Source: Rhizobium leguminosarum
GTDB lineage: Bacteria; Pseudomonadota; Alphaproteobacteria; Rhizobiales; Rhizobiaceae
NCBI RefSeq assembly: GCF_004123835.1
Contig: NZ_MZMU01000003.1
Location: 186,001-250,000, forward strand
Length of the DNA stretch: 64,000 nt
Reading direction: 5' to 3'
Below the pieces are notes generated by a model. It was not told where the DNA came from. It did no database searches and was given only the letters and a program-made list of their open reading frames with translations. Positions 35,328 through 45,416 of the stretch are shown here, piece by piece (within the stretch, counting starts at the first letter, position 1; each line of letters starts with the position of its first letter). The position numbers were made by a program, and so were the translations under genes.

Positions 35328-36227
35328 CTATATCCTGTCTGCGACTTCCTCGCTCAAAGGGATCGAAGGTTGTGCTCCGGCCTTGAGGCATGCGAGCGAA
35401 CCGGCAACCGCCGCACGGCGCAGCGCCGAGACAAAATCGAGGCCGTCGTCGAGGCTGGCAGCGAAATAGCCGCAGAAAGTGTCTCCGGCGCCGACCGTAT
35501 CGACAGGTTCGATCTTGAGACCCTGCGCCCTCGAAATCGACCCGTCGCGAATGGCGATGACCCCGTCGGCGCCGAGCGTCACGATCAGCGTCTGGCCCGT
35601 CTCCGCATGCAGGTGCACAAGGGCTGCCTCGCGCGCCTGCGCGTCCATGCCCTCCTGCCCGGCGAGCCGCTCGAACTCGGTCTCGTTGGCGATGACGATA
35701 TCGGCGAGCCGGCCGAGACGCGGCGCATCGGGGATCAGCGGCGCGAGGTTGAGGATGCTGGTGACGCCCTTGGCGCGGGCGGCCGACAGCGCGCCTTCGA
35801 CGGCGGCAGCCGGCACTTCGAGCTGCAGCATCAGGATATCGCCGTCATTCATGCGGCCGATCGCCGTCTCGGCATCGGCAGGCGTGACCTGGCCATTGGC
35901 GCCGGGAACGACGGCAATCATGTTTTCGCCGTCGCCGCCGACAAGGATCAGCGCCGTGCCTGTGGGACCGTCGACATGTTTGATCAGAGAAAGGTCGGTA
36001 CCTGCATCATCGAGCAGGGCCAGCGCCTCCGCAGCGAAAGCATCCTTGCCGACGGCGCCGGCCATATGCACGTAGCGGCCGGCGCGGCGCGCTGCCAGCG
36101 CCTGGTTGGCGCCCTTGCCGCCGGCGGCCGTGGCAAAGCCGTTGCCGGCCACCGTCTCGCCGGGCTTCGGCAGGCGCTCGGTCGTGGCGATGAGATCCAT
36201 GTTGATGGACCCGAAAACCGTGATCAT
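35328..36227 (-). CDS. rbsK: Ribokinase, PfkB family
   Basis: 299 residues from MITVFGSINMDLIATTE. It phosphorylates ribose (or a similar sugar) at O5 with ATP. Motifs are GGKGANQALAARRAG in the substrate-binding region and PVDTVGAGDTFCGYF, with the catalytic Asp in the anion hole, both diagnostic. Start chosen for the family-typical N-terminus; the ribosome site is weak. A RIME-like repeat starts only 18 bp upstream. No ribose transporter or regulator is next to it, so the sugar is inferred from the family only. Confidence 0.9.
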   Translation of the reverse strand: MITVFGSINMDLIATTERLPKPGETVAGNGFATAAGGKGANQALAARRAGRYVHMAGAVGKDAFAAEALALLDDAGTDLSLIKHVDGPTGTALILVGGDGENMIAVVPGANGQVTPADAETAIGRMNDGDILMLQLEVPAAAVEGALSAARAKGVTSILNLAPLIPDAPRLGRLADIVIANETEFERLAGQEGMDAQAREAALVHLHAETGQTLIVTLGADGVIAIRDGSISRAQGLKIEPVDTVGAGDTFCGYFAASLDDGLDFVSALRRAAVAGSLACLKAGAQPSIPLSEEVADRI

Positions 36228-36244
36228 GAATGTGTCCCGTCTTC

Positions 36245-36359
36245 TAGAGCATGATGCCGAAAAGTGTGATCGGTTTTCGGACGACATCATGCTCTAACTA
36301 TATAATGTAGAACAGGATTCAGATTTTAGGTCGATCCGGCCTAAAATCATCCTGTTCTA
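36245..36359. repeat. RIME-like palindromic repeat, copy A2 (inverted relative to A1)
   Basis: Reads TAGAGCATGATG...CATCATGCTCTA, then an AT-rich linker ACTATATAATG, then TAGAACAGGAT...ATCCTGTTCTA. It is the reverse complement of copy A1 with few changes, 115 bp in all, between ribokinase and rmuC. Confidence 0.85.
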
Positions 36360-36421
36360 GAGCCTGCAAGTGACATCATGCTCCTGCATGTTTCATGCCG
36401 GCGAGACACTGCCCGAAGCGG

Positions 36422-37648
36422 TCACTCCTCGTCAACCACCCGGAGCTTCAGAAGACCGGTGCGGCTTTCCACCGATTTGGCCGCGGCTTCGCTGTCGCGG
36501 GCGGGCTTGGCATCGCCGCCGCCTGCCTCGAATTCCAGCGCTTCGATCTTGGCGCCGCGCCTGGTGAGCTTGTCGGCTGACGTGACCACCATGTCGATGT
36601 CCTTCTGCGCCATGGCGAAATGGCCCTGCAGCTTGCGCACCCGCTCGTCGAGGCGGCTGAGATCGTCCATCAGGAACGCCACTTCTCCCTGGATCAGATG
36701 CGCCTGCGCCCGCATGCGCTGGTCCTTGAGCACGGCCTGGATGACCTGGATCGACAGCATCAGCAGCGACGGCGAGACGATGACGATGCGCGCGCGGTGG
36801 GCCTTCTGCACCACCGGCTCGAAGTGCTCGTGGATCTCGGCGAAGATCGATTCGGATGGCACGAAGAGAAAGGCCGTATCCTGGGTTTCCCCCTGGATCA
36901 GATATTTCTCGGAAATGTCCCGTATATGGACCTCCATGTCGCGGCGGAACTGCTGGCCGGCTATCTTGCCGGCTTCGGGGCTGCCGGCGTCGCGGATCGC
37001 GTTCCAGGCTTCGAGCGGAAATTTCGCGTCGATGACAAGCGGCGGCGCGCCGTTCGGCATACGGATCGTGCAGTCCGGCCGCGACCCGTTGGACAGCGTC
37101 TGCTGGAAGGCGTAGGCGCCCATCGGCAGACCGTCGGCGACGATCGTTTCCATCCTGGACTGGCCGAAGGCGCCGCGCGTCTGCTTGTTGGACAGAATGG
37201 CCTGCAGCCCGACGACATCCCTCGCGAGCGTCTGGATATTGTTCTGCGCGGCATCGATGACCGCCAGCCGCTCCTGCAGCCGCTGGAGGTTCTCATACGT
37301 CGACTTCGTCTGCTCGGTGATCGTCGAGCTGACGCGCTGCGACATACCGTCGAGGCGTTGGCTGATCGTCTGGTTGAGTTCGCTCTGCCGCGCCCCGAAG
37401 ACCTCGGTCATCGCCGCGATGCGGCCCTGCATCTCCGCCTGGATCTTCAAAAGCTCGGCCATGCGCGCTTCGTTTTCCTGAGCACGAAAGCTCGCTTCCT
37501 CCGCCTGCTCGCGGCGAAGGCTGGCGCCGCGCAGCAGAAGCACGATCACCAGCAGGGCGAGGGCGGCGAGAACGCCGCCGACAAGCGCCAGCATGGCCGG
37601 GCTGATTGAGGCAAGGGCAAGGGCGAGCGATTCGGCATGAATGGTCAT
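36422..37648 (-). CDS. rmuC: RmuC-family DNA recombination protein
   Basis: 408 residues. An N-terminal membrane segment (about 17-41) is followed by a long coiled coil (about 45-150) and the RmuC nuclease-like domain containing RPDCTIRMPNG, VIDAKFPLEAWN and FLFVPSESIFAEI. It limits rearrangements at inverted repeats in E. coli. Residue pattern VIDAKFP is a PD-(D/E)XK-type core. Upstream of def in many rhizobia; here a chemoreceptor gene lies divergently between them. Confidence 0.93.
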   Translation of the reverse strand: MTIHAESLALALASISPAMLALVGGVLAALALLVIVLLLRGASLRREQAEEASFRAQENEARMAELLKIQAEMQGRIAAMTEVFGARQSELNQTISQRLDGMSQRVSSTITEQTKSTYENLQRLQERLAVIDAAQNNIQTLARDVVGLQAILSNKQTRGAFGQSRMETIVADGLPMGAYAFQQTLSNGSRPDCTIRMPNGAPPLVIDAKFPLEAWNAIRDAGSPEAGKIAGQQFRRDMEVHIRDISEKYLIQGETQDTAFLFVPSESIFAEIHEHFEPVVQKAHRARIVIVSPSLLMLSIQVIQAVLKDQRMRAQAHLIQGEVAFLMDDLSRLDERVRKLQGHFAMAQKDIDMVVTSADKLTRRGAKIEALEFEAGGGDAKPARDSEAAAKSVESRTGLLKLRVVDEE

Positions 37649-37854
37649 GCCGCAAGCATAACAGAAGAAACGGTGAGATATAGATCAAAACGTGAACGGA
37701 ATGAGCCGCCCTCAATATCCTTCCAAGCGATCGCTCTTCCTCGCTCGGGGAGAAGAAATCGCCGTCCGATTTAACGATTGCTCAACCATATTGGCCAAAA
37801 CCTGCGGCGCAGAAATTCCTTCCCGCGTGCGTCGCGCCAAGTACAGAGATCTCC

Positions 37855-39351
37855 ATGACCGCCCAGCAGACCGACAGTGCCCTCAGGCAGCGCCTCGATT
37901 TCATCGAACTGGATGAGGCAGCGCGCAAGTCGATGCGGGATCTGCGCCCTGTCATATCAGAGCTGATCGGCGGCGCCCTCGATAAATTCTACGCCAAGAT
38001 CGCCAAGACCCCGGCTGTCGCAGGCTTCTTCGCCGATAAAAACCATGTCGGCCATGCCAAGAAGCGCCAGCAGGACCATTGGGCCAATCTCGCCGGCGGC
38101 GCGTTCGACGAGAGCTATGTCAACGGCGTGACCGCGGTCGGCCGGACGCACGCCCGCATCGGGCTGGAGCCGCGCTGGTATATTGGCGGTTACGCCATCG
38201 TCATGTCCGAACTCGTCAAGGGCATCATGGAGAAGCAGTGGCCGTCGATCTTCGCGCGCCGAGAGGGCAAGGCATTGGCCGAGAAACTGTCGGTGGTCAT
38301 CAAGGCCGGCATGCTCGACATGGATTATTCCATCTCGGTCTATCTCGAGACGCTCGAAGCAAAGCGCCGCGCCTTGGAAGAGCAGCGCGCTGAGGCCGAA
38401 TCCGATCAGGCGATCGCGCTGGAGCAGCTGCGCCGCGGTCTGGAAGCGCTGTCAAACGGCGATCTCGAAGCCACCCTGCCGTCCGACCTGCCGGGCAATT
38501 TCCGGCAGATGGCTGAGGACTACAACCGTGCCGTCAGGGCGCTAAGCCAGTCCTTCGCCTCCGTGCGCGAGACTTCTGGCCATATCATGAGCGGTGCCGA
38601 CGTCATTTCCAATGCGACCAACGATCTGGCGCTGCGCACTGCCCAGCAGGCGGCAGGCGTCGAGGAGAGTTCGGCCGCCCTGCAGCAGCTGTCCGTCAGC
38701 GTCGGCCAGACGGCCGGCAATGCCGAAAAGGCTTCGGACGCCGTGCGCGAGACGCAAGAGAAGGCGAAGAACTCCGGTGAACTCGTCACCAGCGCCGTCT
38801 CGGCGATGGCCGGCATCGAGAAATCCTCGACCGGGATCTCCAAGATCATCGGCGTCATCGATGAGATCGCCTTCCAGACCAATCTGCTGGCGCTGAACGC
38901 TGGTGTCGAGGCGGCCCGCGCCGGTGATGCCGGCAAAGGTTTTGCCGTCGTCGCCCAGGAAGTCCGCCAGCTCGCCCAGCGCACCGCGGAAGCGGCCAAG
39001 GAGATCAAGAACCTGATCTCGCAGAGCTCGACACAGGTCAATCAGGGCGTCGGCATCGTCTCAAGCACCGGTGAGGCGCTGAACGACATGATCAGCCGCA
39101 TCAACATCATCAACCGTTTCGTCGCCGATATCGCCGCCGCCGCCCGCGATCAGGCGACCGGCGTCAACGAGGTCAGCATCGCCGTCCGCAACATGGGTGC
39201 GATCACCCAGCAAAATTCGGACATGGTCGAGCACTCCTCGGCGGAAACCCGCCGCCTTAAGGACGAGGTGGAGACCCTGATCGAGCTGCTGCGGCGCTTC
39301 CGCGCCCGGCCGGAAGGCCGTTCAGCCAGTGCGGCCCGCCGGGCGGCCTAA
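37855..39351 (+). CDS. Globin-coupled methyl-accepting chemotaxis protein (HemAT-like aerotaxis sensor)
   Basis: 498 residues with no membrane segment, so cytoplasmic. Residues 1-about 165 form a protoglobin domain: Tyr46 (distal B10) in LDKFYAKI and proximal His99 in [17 protein letters not shown], the conserved globin-sensor motif. After a linker with a HAMP-like piece ([17 protein letters not shown]) comes the receptor signalling domain, with [20 protein letters not shown]. It likely binds O2 through heme and signals CheA. It ends with a basic tail lacking a WEEF pentapeptide. Confidence 0.95.
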   Translation: MTAQQTDSALRQRLDFIELDEAARKSMRDLRPVISELIGGALDKFYAKIAKTPAVAGFFADKNHVGHAKKRQQDHWANLAGGAFDESYVNGVTAVGRTHARIGLEPRWYIGGYAIVMSELVKGIMEKQWPSIFARREGKALAEKLSVVIKAGMLDMDYSISVYLETLEAKRRALEEQRAEAESDQAIALEQLRRGLEALSNGDLEATLPSDLPGNFRQMAEDYNRAVRALSQSFASVRETSGHIMSGADVISNATNDLALRTAQQAAGVEESSAALQQLSVSVGQTAGNAEKASDAVRETQEKAKNSGELVTSAVSAMAGIEKSSTGISKIIGVIDEIAFQTNLLALNAGVEAARAGDAGKGFAVVAQEVRQLAQRTAEAAKEIKNLISQSSTQVNQGVGIVSSTGEALNDMISRINIINRFVADIAAAARDQATGVNEVSIAVRNMGAITQQNSDMVEHSSAETRRLKDEVETLIELLRRFRARPEGRSASAARRAA

Positions 39352-39370
39352 GGCGAATATGGCGAAATTC

Positions 39371-39405
39371 CAGGCGGGGATGCAAAAAAGCGTATTCCCC
39401 GCCTG
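39371..39405 (+). terminator. Stem-loop after the globin chemoreceptor gene
   Basis: 10-bp perfect stem CAGGCGGGGA/TCCCCGCCTG with a 15-base A-rich loop, 19 bp past the stop. No U-tract, so a weak terminator or mRNA-end structure. Confidence 0.45.
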
Positions 39406-39448
39406 CCGGATAATTCCATAGTCGGAAAAGATGGGTTATGGGAACGCC

Positions 39449-39964
39449 ATGACCATCAAGCCACTCATCATTCTTCCCGATCCCGTTCTCCGCCAGCTGT
39501 CCAAGCCGATCGAGCGGGTGGATTCCGACCTGCAGCGTCTTGCCGACGATATGCTGGAAACCATGTACGACGCGCCGGGCATCGGCCTTGCCGCGATCCA
39601 GATCGGCGTGCCGCGCCGCATGCTCGTCATCGACATCTCGCGCGAGGGCGAGGAAAAGCAGCCGCAGGTCTTCATCAACCCGGAGATCGTCAAATCCTCC
39701 GACGAGCGCTCCGTCTATGAGGAAGGCTGTCTTTCGATTCCGGATTATTATGCCGAGGTCGAGCGCCCGGCTGTCGTCTCGGTCAAATTTCTCGACCGCG
39801 ACGGCAAAGAACAGACCGTGGAAGCCGACGGCCTGCTCGCCACCTGCCTGCAACACGAGATCGACCACCTGAACGGCGTGCTGTTCATCGATTACATCTC
39901 GCGGCTGAAGCGGGAGATGGTGATCAAGAAATTCACCAAGGCGGCAAAGTCAAAGGCGCTCTGA
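39449..39964 (+). CDS. def: Peptide deformylase
   Basis: 171 residues from [14 protein letters not shown] (an upstream ATG at 39431 is possible). It removes the N-formyl group from new proteins. The three motifs are all present: [19 protein letters not shown] with the metal Cys, and QHEIDHLNG with HExxH. In many bacteria def and fmt are adjacent; here a toxin-antitoxin pair lies between them, with fmt and truA continuing on the same strand. Confidence 0.97.
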   Translation: MTIKPLIILPDPVLRQLSKPIERVDSDLQRLADDMLETMYDAPGIGLAAIQIGVPRRMLVIDISREGEEKQPQVFINPEIVKSSDERSVYEEGCLSIPDYYAEVERPAVVSVKFLDRDGKEQTVEADGLLATCLQHEIDHLNGVLFIDYISRLKREMVIKKFTKAAKSKAL

Positions 39965-39995
39965 CGCTGCGTTGAAAATTCACCGGCAAGGCACT

Positions 39996-40014
39996 ATGAT
40001 ATCACCGATATCAT
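39996..40014. promoter_or_regulatory. Operator-like palindrome upstream of fitAB-like pair
   Basis: Perfect ATGATATC/GATATCAT arms around ACC, ending 14 bp before the antitoxin start. Typical size and place for a ribbon-helix-helix antitoxin operator. Confidence 0.72.
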
Positions 40015-40028
40015 GATGGAGGTGCCGA

Positions 40029-40289
40029 ATGGGCGACCTGCTTATTCGAGATGTTCCGGATGCAATGAAGCGGCAGCTTCAGGAAAGCGCGCAGCGTAAC
40101 GGCCGCAGCCTTTCGGAAGAGGCGATCGAAATCATGCGCCGGCAGATTGCCGTGGAGCGCTCAGGAGCTTCCGCCGGGCAGCGCCTGCGCTCTCTGATGA
40201 GTGACGAAAGATTGAGCGAAGATGAAGTGGAGGCCATCGCCGCATCTCGCCACGAACGCGACCGCGAACCGCCGCGCTTCGACACATGA
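40029..40289 (+). CDS. Type II antitoxin, FitA-like (ribbon-helix-helix)
   Basis: 86 residues. N-terminal RHH DNA-binding part GDLLIRDVPDAMKRQLQESA followed by NGRSLSEEAIEIMRRQI, the FitA/Arc signature. The C-terminal tail (SEDEVEAIAASRHERD) would wrap the toxin. It overlaps the PIN toxin gene by 4 bp and has a palindrome 14 bp upstream. Confidence 0.9.
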   Translation: MGDLLIRDVPDAMKRQLQESAQRNGRSLSEEAIEIMRRQIAVERSGASAGQRLRSLMSDERLSEDEVEAIAASRHERDREPPRFDT

Positions 40290-40705
40290 TCGTCCTCGAT
40301 ACGAATGTGATTTCCGAAATGCAGGGGAGGACCCACAGCGAGCGGATATTGAACTGGCTGGACGGCTACGACGTCGAGACGCTTTTCCTGACGACGATTG
40401 CCGTCGCCGAAATGCGTTACGGTCTTGAACTCCTTGATGATGGCAGGCGAAAGACAGCGCTGGTGTCCGACTTCAATCGGATCGAGTCGGAATTTTCAGG
40501 CCGGATCCTCGGTTTTTCCCTGAGTGCGGCGCATCGCTACGGCCTGTTGGCTGCGGAGCGCAGAAAGGCGGGACGGCCGATGGAAACGAAGGATGCTATG
40601 ATTGCCGCCATCTGCCTTGTAAACGGCGCGACGCTTGCGACCCGCAACATTAGAGATTTCGAGGGGCTTGATCTCAAGCTCGTAAACCCGTTTGAAGACG
40701 GTTGA
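40286..40705 (+). CDS. Type II toxin, FitB-like PIN-domain ribonuclease
   Basis: 139 residues. PIN motifs: Asp5 in [11 protein letters not shown], Glu42 in [19 protein letters not shown], and the final LATRNIRDF with the last acidic residue. Its sequence ISEM and AEMRYG resemble FitB. Catalytic residues look intact, so it is probably an active RNase controlled by the FitA-like partner. It sits between def and fmt; the fmt start is 20 bp after its stop, so fmt could be read from its transcript. Confidence 0.92.
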   Translation: MIVLDTNVISEMQGRTHSERILNWLDGYDVETLFLTTIAVAEMRYGLELLDDGRRKTALVSDFNRIESEFSGRILGFSLSAAHRYGLLAAERRKAGRPMETKDAMIAAICLVNGATLATRNIRDFEGLDLKLVNPFEDG

Positions 40706-40725
40706 TCCTCAATTGGCGAGATAAA

Positions 40726-41661
40726 ATGTCTCTTCGCATCATCTTCATGGGAACCCCGGAGTTCTCGGTTCCGACCCTGCGCCTGCTCGTCGATGCCGGC
40801 CACAGGATCGTTGCGGTCTATACCCAGCCGCCGCGGCCGGGCGGGCGGCGCGGGCTCGATCTGCAGAAATCGCCGGTGCATCAGGCGGCCGAACTGCTCG
40901 GCCTGCCGGTCTTCACCCCGGTCAATTTCAAAGACCCCGAGGAGCGCGAGAGGTTTCGTGGCCTGAATGCCGATGTCGGCGTCGTCGTTGCCTACGGGCT
41001 GTTGCTGCCGGAAGCGATTTTGAATGGCACAAGGGATGGCTGCTACAACGGTCATGCCTCGTTGCTGCCGCGCTGGCGGGGTGCTGCACCCATCCAGCGG
41101 GCGATCATGGCCGGCGACGCAAAGACCGGCATGATGGTGATGAAGATGGATAAGGGTCTGGATACCGGTGCCGTGGCCCTCACCCGCGAGGTCGAGATCG
41201 GCCCGAACATGACGGCCGGCGAACTGCACGACCGGCTGATGCTCGTGGGCGCCAAGGCGATGGCGGAGGCCATGGTGAAACTTGAGATGAACGACCTGCC
41301 GCTGACGCCGCAGCCGGAAGACGGCGTGCTCTATGCCGCCAAGATCGACAAGGCCGAGACGCGCATCGATTTCTCCAGGAACGCCAGCGACGTGCACAAT
41401 CACATCCGCGGCCTGGCGCCGTTTCCGGGTGCCTGGTTCGAGCTCGAAGTCGGCGGCAAGCCGGAGCGGGTGAAGGTGCTGGCGTCCGAGCTGGCTGAAG
41501 GGCAGGGTGCTGCCGGGCAATTGCTGACGGACGATCTCGTGGTCGCCTGCGGCGCGGGCGCGGTGCGGCTGACCAGGCTGCAGAAGGCCGGCGGCAAGCC
41601 GCTGGCGGCGGCCGATTTCCTCAGGGGCACGCCGCTTGCGGCGGGCACGAGGCTTTCCTGA
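40726..41661 (+). CDS. fmt: Methionyl-tRNA formyltransferase
   Basis: 311 residues from [13 protein letters not shown] (GGCGAG upstream). It formylates Met-tRNAfMet with 10-formyl-THF. The N-terminal catalytic domain has [20 protein letters not shown], the conserved [12 protein letters not shown] motif, and the C-terminal OB-like domain follows. It shares a base with truA (TGATG), so the two are coupled. In most alphaproteobacteria def is directly upstream. Confidence 0.97.
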   Translation: MSLRIIFMGTPEFSVPTLRLLVDAGHRIVAVYTQPPRPGGRRGLDLQKSPVHQAAELLGLPVFTPVNFKDPEERERFRGLNADVGVVVAYGLLLPEAILNGTRDGCYNGHASLLPRWRGAAPIQRAIMAGDAKTGMMVMKMDKGLDTGAVALTREVEIGPNMTAGELHDRLMLVGAKAMAEAMVKLEMNDLPLTPQPEDGVLYAAKIDKAETRIDFSRNASDVHNHIRGLAPFPGAWFELEVGGKPERVKVLASELAEGQGAAGQLLTDDLVVACGAGAVRLTRLQKAGGKPLAAADFLRGTPLAAGTRLS

Positions 41662-42479
41662 TGCCGCGTTTCCGCATGACCGTCGAATATGACGGCGGCC
41701 CTTATGTCGGCTGGCAGCGGCAGGAGAACGGCCCCTCGGTGCAGGGCGCGATCGAGGCCGCCGTGCTGTCGCTGACCGGCGAGACGGTGTCGGTGCGCGG
41801 CGCCGGACGCACCGATTCCGGCGTCCACGCCATGGGGCAGGTGATCCATACCGATCTTTCGAAGGAATGGTCGCCCTACCAGCTGCAGAATGCCTTGAAC
41901 GCGCATCTGAGGCTCGCCGGCGAGCGCGTCTCCATACTCGATGTCGAGGCGGCTCCCGAATTCTTCGATGCCCGCTTTTCGGCGCTGCGGCGCCATTACC
42001 TTTATCGCATCGTCAGCCGCCGGGCGCCGCTGGCGCTCGAAGCCGGCAAGGCCTGGTGGGTGCCGAAGGTGCTCGATCACGAGGTCATGCATGCCGCCGC
42101 CCAGAGGCTGGTCGGGCGGCACGATTTCTCCACCTTCCGCGCTGCCCATTGCCAGGCAAACAGCCCGGTACGCACGCTCGACCGGCTGGATGTGACGCGC
42201 AATGGCGAGCTGATCGAGATCCGCGCCACGGCGCAGAGTTTCCTCCACAACCAGATCCGTTCCTTCGCCGGCACGCTGAAGCTCGCCGGCGAAGGCAAAT
42301 GGACGCCTGATGATGTCGAGGCGGCGCTCAAGGCACGCGACCGCAAGGCCTGCGGCCCTGTGGCGCCGCCGGACGGGCTCTATTTCATGCAGGTGGATTA
42401 TCCCGAGGTGATCCCCGATCGCCGAAGGCCGGTCACCGATAACGATGACGGCGCCGATGAAAGTGACGATCCCTCGTAA
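41661..42479 (+). CDS. truA: tRNA pseudouridine(38-40) synthase TruA
   Basis: 272 residues. Isomerises uridines 38-40 of the tRNA anticodon arm. The catalytic Asp is residue 52 in [13 protein letters not shown]. The C-terminal tail is acidic ([10 protein letters not shown]). It overlaps fmt by one base and is the last gene of the def-fmt-truA strand run; the convergent membrane-protein gene ends seven bases later. Confidence 0.97.
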   Translation: MPRFRMTVEYDGGPYVGWQRQENGPSVQGAIEAAVLSLTGETVSVRGAGRTDSGVHAMGQVIHTDLSKEWSPYQLQNALNAHLRLAGERVSILDVEAAPEFFDARFSALRRHYLYRIVSRRAPLALEAGKAWWVPKVLDHEVMHAAAQRLVGRHDFSTFRAAHCQANSPVRTLDRLDVTRNGELIEIRATAQSFLHNQIRSFAGTLKLAGEGKWTPDDVEAALKARDRKACGPVAPPDGLYFMQVDYPEVIPDRRRPVTDNDDGADESDDPS

Positions 42480-42485
42480 GTTTAC

Positions 42486-43082
42486 TCAGACGGGATAGAT
42501 GCCGAGGAAGTGCTGCAGATATTCCGAAAGGATCATCGATGGCACGAGCAGCACCAGTGTCAGCGCCCCGGTCATCAGCGCATGACCGTGGCAGATCATC
42601 CGGAGAATGCGCGCCAGCACGAAGACCTGCGCCAGCATGAAGGCGAGCAGCAGCAGCGAGACGAGGCCGACGGATCCGGGCAGGAAGAACACCAGCGCCA
42701 GCAGCAGCCCGTTGATATAGGAAAGCGGCACGCCGAGCCAGTTGACGCTGACGACGACGGGGGCGAAACGCTCGCCCATGCGGAAGGCAAGCAGCAGAAA
42801 CCCGGCAAAGACCAGCGGCACGAACCAGTTGGCGACCTCGACGAGGCCGAGCCTGATATAGAAGGGAAAATCGACATCGGCTTCCGGCGGCATCGCCCGC
42901 AGGAAGGCCTGTCGCCACCAGAGCCATGAAATACCCATCGGCGGCAGGCACCAGAGCATCGCCCAGAACGAACGGTTGACGCCGCGCTCGGACATATCGA
43001 GGTAGCGGAAGCCGCGCGGATCCAGCCGGATGAGCAGCCAGAGGCCGGCCAGATAATATTGAACCTCCCTAAAGCCCGGCAT
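42486..43082 (-). CDS. Polytopic membrane protein of unknown function
   Basis: 198 residues with at least five hydrophobic segments, the first near 40-58 and others at 85-101, 110-132, 133-155 and about 165-185. Begins [20 protein letters not shown]. No known motif seen. It overlaps the end of dapE by 14 bp on the same strand, so it is likely co-transcribed with dapD and dapE. I do not recognise the family. A role in cell envelope or diaminopimelate metabolism would only be a guess from neighbours. Confidence 0.75.
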   Translation of the reverse strand: MPGFREVQYYLAGLWLLIRLDPRGFRYLDMSERGVNRSFWAMLWCLPPMGISWLWWRQAFLRAMPPEADVDFPFYIRLGLVEVANWFVPLVFAGFLLLAFRMGERFAPVVVSVNWLGVPLSYINGLLLALVFFLPGSVGLVSLLLLAFMLAQVFVLARILRMICHGHALMTGALTLVLLVPSMILSEYLQHFLGIYPV

Positions 43083-44262
43083 TGGCGAACCAGCGGGCGA
43101 TGAAGGTTTCGTAGATCGCCGTCAGCGTCTCCAGATCGGCGACAACGACGCGCTCGTCGATCATGTGCATCGTCTGGCCGACGAGGCCGAACTCGACGAC
43201 CGGGCAATAATCCTTGATGAAGCGCGCATCCGATGTGCCGCCGGTGGTCGAAAGCCGCGGCGACTGGCCGGAAACGCTTTCGACGGCCGATGACAGCGAG
43301 GCGATCAGCGCATTGTTGCGCGTCAGGAAGACATGGCTCGGCCGGTCGGCCCAGACGATATCATAGGCCACCGGTTCGCGCCCCGGCCGCAAGGCACCAT
43401 CCCGGGCGGCGGCGTCGAGACGGCGCAGGATTTCGGCACGTAGCGTTTCGACCGTCCAGCTGTCGTTGAAGCGGATGTTGAAGCTTGCCGATGCCTTGGC
43501 CGGAATGACGTTGGTCGCCGGATTGCCGACATCGACCGTGGTCACTTCGAGGTTCGACGGCTGGAAATCGTCGGTGCCGCCGTCAAACGGCGGGTCCATC
43601 AGTGCTTGGGTCAGCTGCAGCATGCCGCGCACCGGATTGTCGGCAAGGTGCGGATAGGCGGCATGGCCCTGGACGCCGTGAACGGTGATCTTGCCCGACA
43701 GCGAGCCGCGCCGGCCGATCTTGATCATGTCGCCGAGCCTGTCCGGATTGGTCGGCTCGCCGACAAGGCAGGCATCCCAGTGCTCGCCGCGTTCGGCCGC
43801 CCATTGCAGCAGCTTGATCGTGCCGTTGATCGCCGGGCCTTCTTCGTCGCCGGTGATGAGGAAGGAAATCGAGCCGACCGGTGGCCCGTTTTTCTCGATA
43901 TGGCGGGCGACGGCGGCGACGAAACAGGCGATGCCGCCCTTCATGTCGACGGCGCCGCGGCCGAAAAGCTCGCCCTTCGAAATCTGGGCCTCAAACGGTG
44001 GATGCGTCCAGGCGGCTTCGTCACCGACCGGCACGACATCGGTATGGCCGGCAAACATCAGATGCGGGCCGTCCTTGCCGAGGCGGGCATAGAGGTTTTC
44101 GATGTCGGGTGTTCCCTCTTCGCTCGCCTTCACCCTGTCGACCGTAAAGCCGAGCGGCGCAAGCATCGCCTCCAGCGCCGTGAGCGCGCCGCCTTCGGCG
44201 GGCGTCACGGACGGGCAGCGAATCAGCGTCTGGAGATTGGCGACGGGGTCGGTAGCGGTCAT
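43069..44262 (-). CDS. dapE: Succinyl-diaminopimelate desuccinylase
   Basis: 397 residues from [18 protein letters not shown] (a longer start at 44298 is possible). Zinc peptidase-family M20 enzyme of lysine and diaminopimelate synthesis. The metal-site motifs [24 protein letters not shown] and [12 protein letters not shown] are intact. It follows dapD with about 100 bp between and is translated into the overlapping membrane-protein gene. Confidence 0.96.
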   Translation of the reverse strand: MTATDPVANLQTLIRCPSVTPAEGGALTALEAMLAPLGFTVDRVKASEEGTPDIENLYARLGKDGPHLMFAGHTDVVPVGDEAAWTHPPFEAQISKGELFGRGAVDMKGGIACFVAAVARHIEKNGPPVGSISFLITGDEEGPAINGTIKLLQWAAERGEHWDACLVGEPTNPDRLGDMIKIGRRGSLSGKITVHGVQGHAAYPHLADNPVRGMLQLTQALMDPPFDGGTDDFQPSNLEVTTVDVGNPATNVIPAKASASFNIRFNDSWTVETLRAEILRRLDAAARDGALRPGREPVAYDIVWADRPSHVFLTRNNALIASLSSAVESVSGQSPRLSTTGGTSDARFIKDYCPVVEFGLVGQTMHMIDERVVVADLETLTAIYETFIARWFANAGL

Positions 44263-44363
44263 GGCGGTCGAACTATCCGGCGGGAATGGCAAAGACATGG
44301 CAAGGCGGGGCCGCCTCGCGTAAAAAGACGCCGTCTGTTTACCGGATCAACGTCCCGGTGTCA

Positions 44364-45224
44364 TCAATCTCTGAGCAGCTCGTTGATGCCGGTCTTCGAA
44401 CGGGTCTTTTCATCGACGCGCTTGACGATGACGGCGCAGTAGAGATGCGGCGCCGGCTGGCCGTTGCCCATCGTCGCATTACCCGACGGCATCGAGCCGG
44501 CGACGACGACGGAATAGGGCGGCACTTCGCCGTAGGTCACCTCGCCGGTGGCGCGGTCGACGATCTTGGTCGACTTGCCGATAAAGACGCCCATGCCGAG
44601 CACCGAGCCTTCGCGGATGATGCAGCCTTCGACCACCTCGGAACGGGCGCCGATGAAGCAATTGTCCTCGATGATCGTCGGGCCCGCCTGCATCGGCTCC
44701 AACACGCCGCCAATGCCGACGCCGCCGGAGAGATGCACATGCTTGCCGATCTGCGCGCAGGAGCCGACCGTTGCCCAGGTATCGACCATCGTGCCTTCGC
44801 CGACATAGGCGCCGAGATTGACGAAGGAGGGCATCAGGATCGCGTTCGGGGCGATGTAAGCCGAGCGGCGCACGACGCAGTTCGGCACGGCGCGGAAGCC
44901 GGCGGCGCGGAAGTGGTTCTCGCCCCAGTTCTCGAACTTCGAAGGAACCTTGTCCCACCAGGTCGAGTTGCCCGAGCCGCCCTTCACCACGTCCATGTCG
45001 TTGAGGCGGAAGGACAGCAGCACGGCCTTCTTCAGCCACTGATTGACCGACCAGGCGCCGTCGGCGGAGCGTTCGGCGACACGGACCTTGCCGGCATCGA
45101 GCAGGTCGAGTGCTGCTTCGACCGCATCGCGAACCTCGCCCTTCGTCGACGTGTTCACATTGTCGCGATTGTCGAAGGCGGCTTCGATGATCTTTTCGAG
45201 GGATGCGAGGTCGGTGGCGCTCAT
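44364..45224 (-). CDS. dapD: 2,3,4,5-tetrahydropyridine-2,6-dicarboxylate N-succinyltransferase
   Basis: 286 residues. The first committed step of the succinylase branch to meso-diaminopimelate. The C-terminal left-handed beta-helix with hexapeptide repeats is visible ([48 protein letters not shown]). Start at 45224 with AAGGAATTC upstream. Pairs with dapE downstream; the order fits other rhizobia, where the upstream neighbour is usually the HAD phosphatase found here at 47091. Confidence 0.97.
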   Translation of the reverse strand: MSATDLASLEKIIEAAFDNRDNVNTSTKGEVRDAVEAALDLLDAGKVRVAERSADGAWSVNQWLKKAVLLSFRLNDMDVVKGGSGNSTWWDKVPSKFENWGENHFRAAGFRAVPNCVVRRSAYIAPNAILMPSFVNLGAYVGEGTMVDTWATVGSCAQIGKHVHLSGGVGIGGVLEPMQAGPTIIEDNCFIGARSEVVEGCIIREGSVLGMGVFIGKSTKIVDRATGEVTYGEVPPYSVVVAGSMPSGNATMGNGQPAPHLYCAVIVKRVDEKTRSKTGINELLRD

Positions 45225-45416
45225 GAGAATTCCTTAAACTTCGATCTTTATCGTGGAGACGGGGCGTCTCCGGAATTGCGGTTGGCGGGGTTTACCCTGC
45301 TCTACAGCATGAAGCCGTAGAACGGAATGATTTTTCCGACAAGATCATACCTGGATTCAAGGCGTTATAGCGACATATCCGGCTTCGTGGCCGGCAATAC
45401 TGAAAGGCATTTCGAC

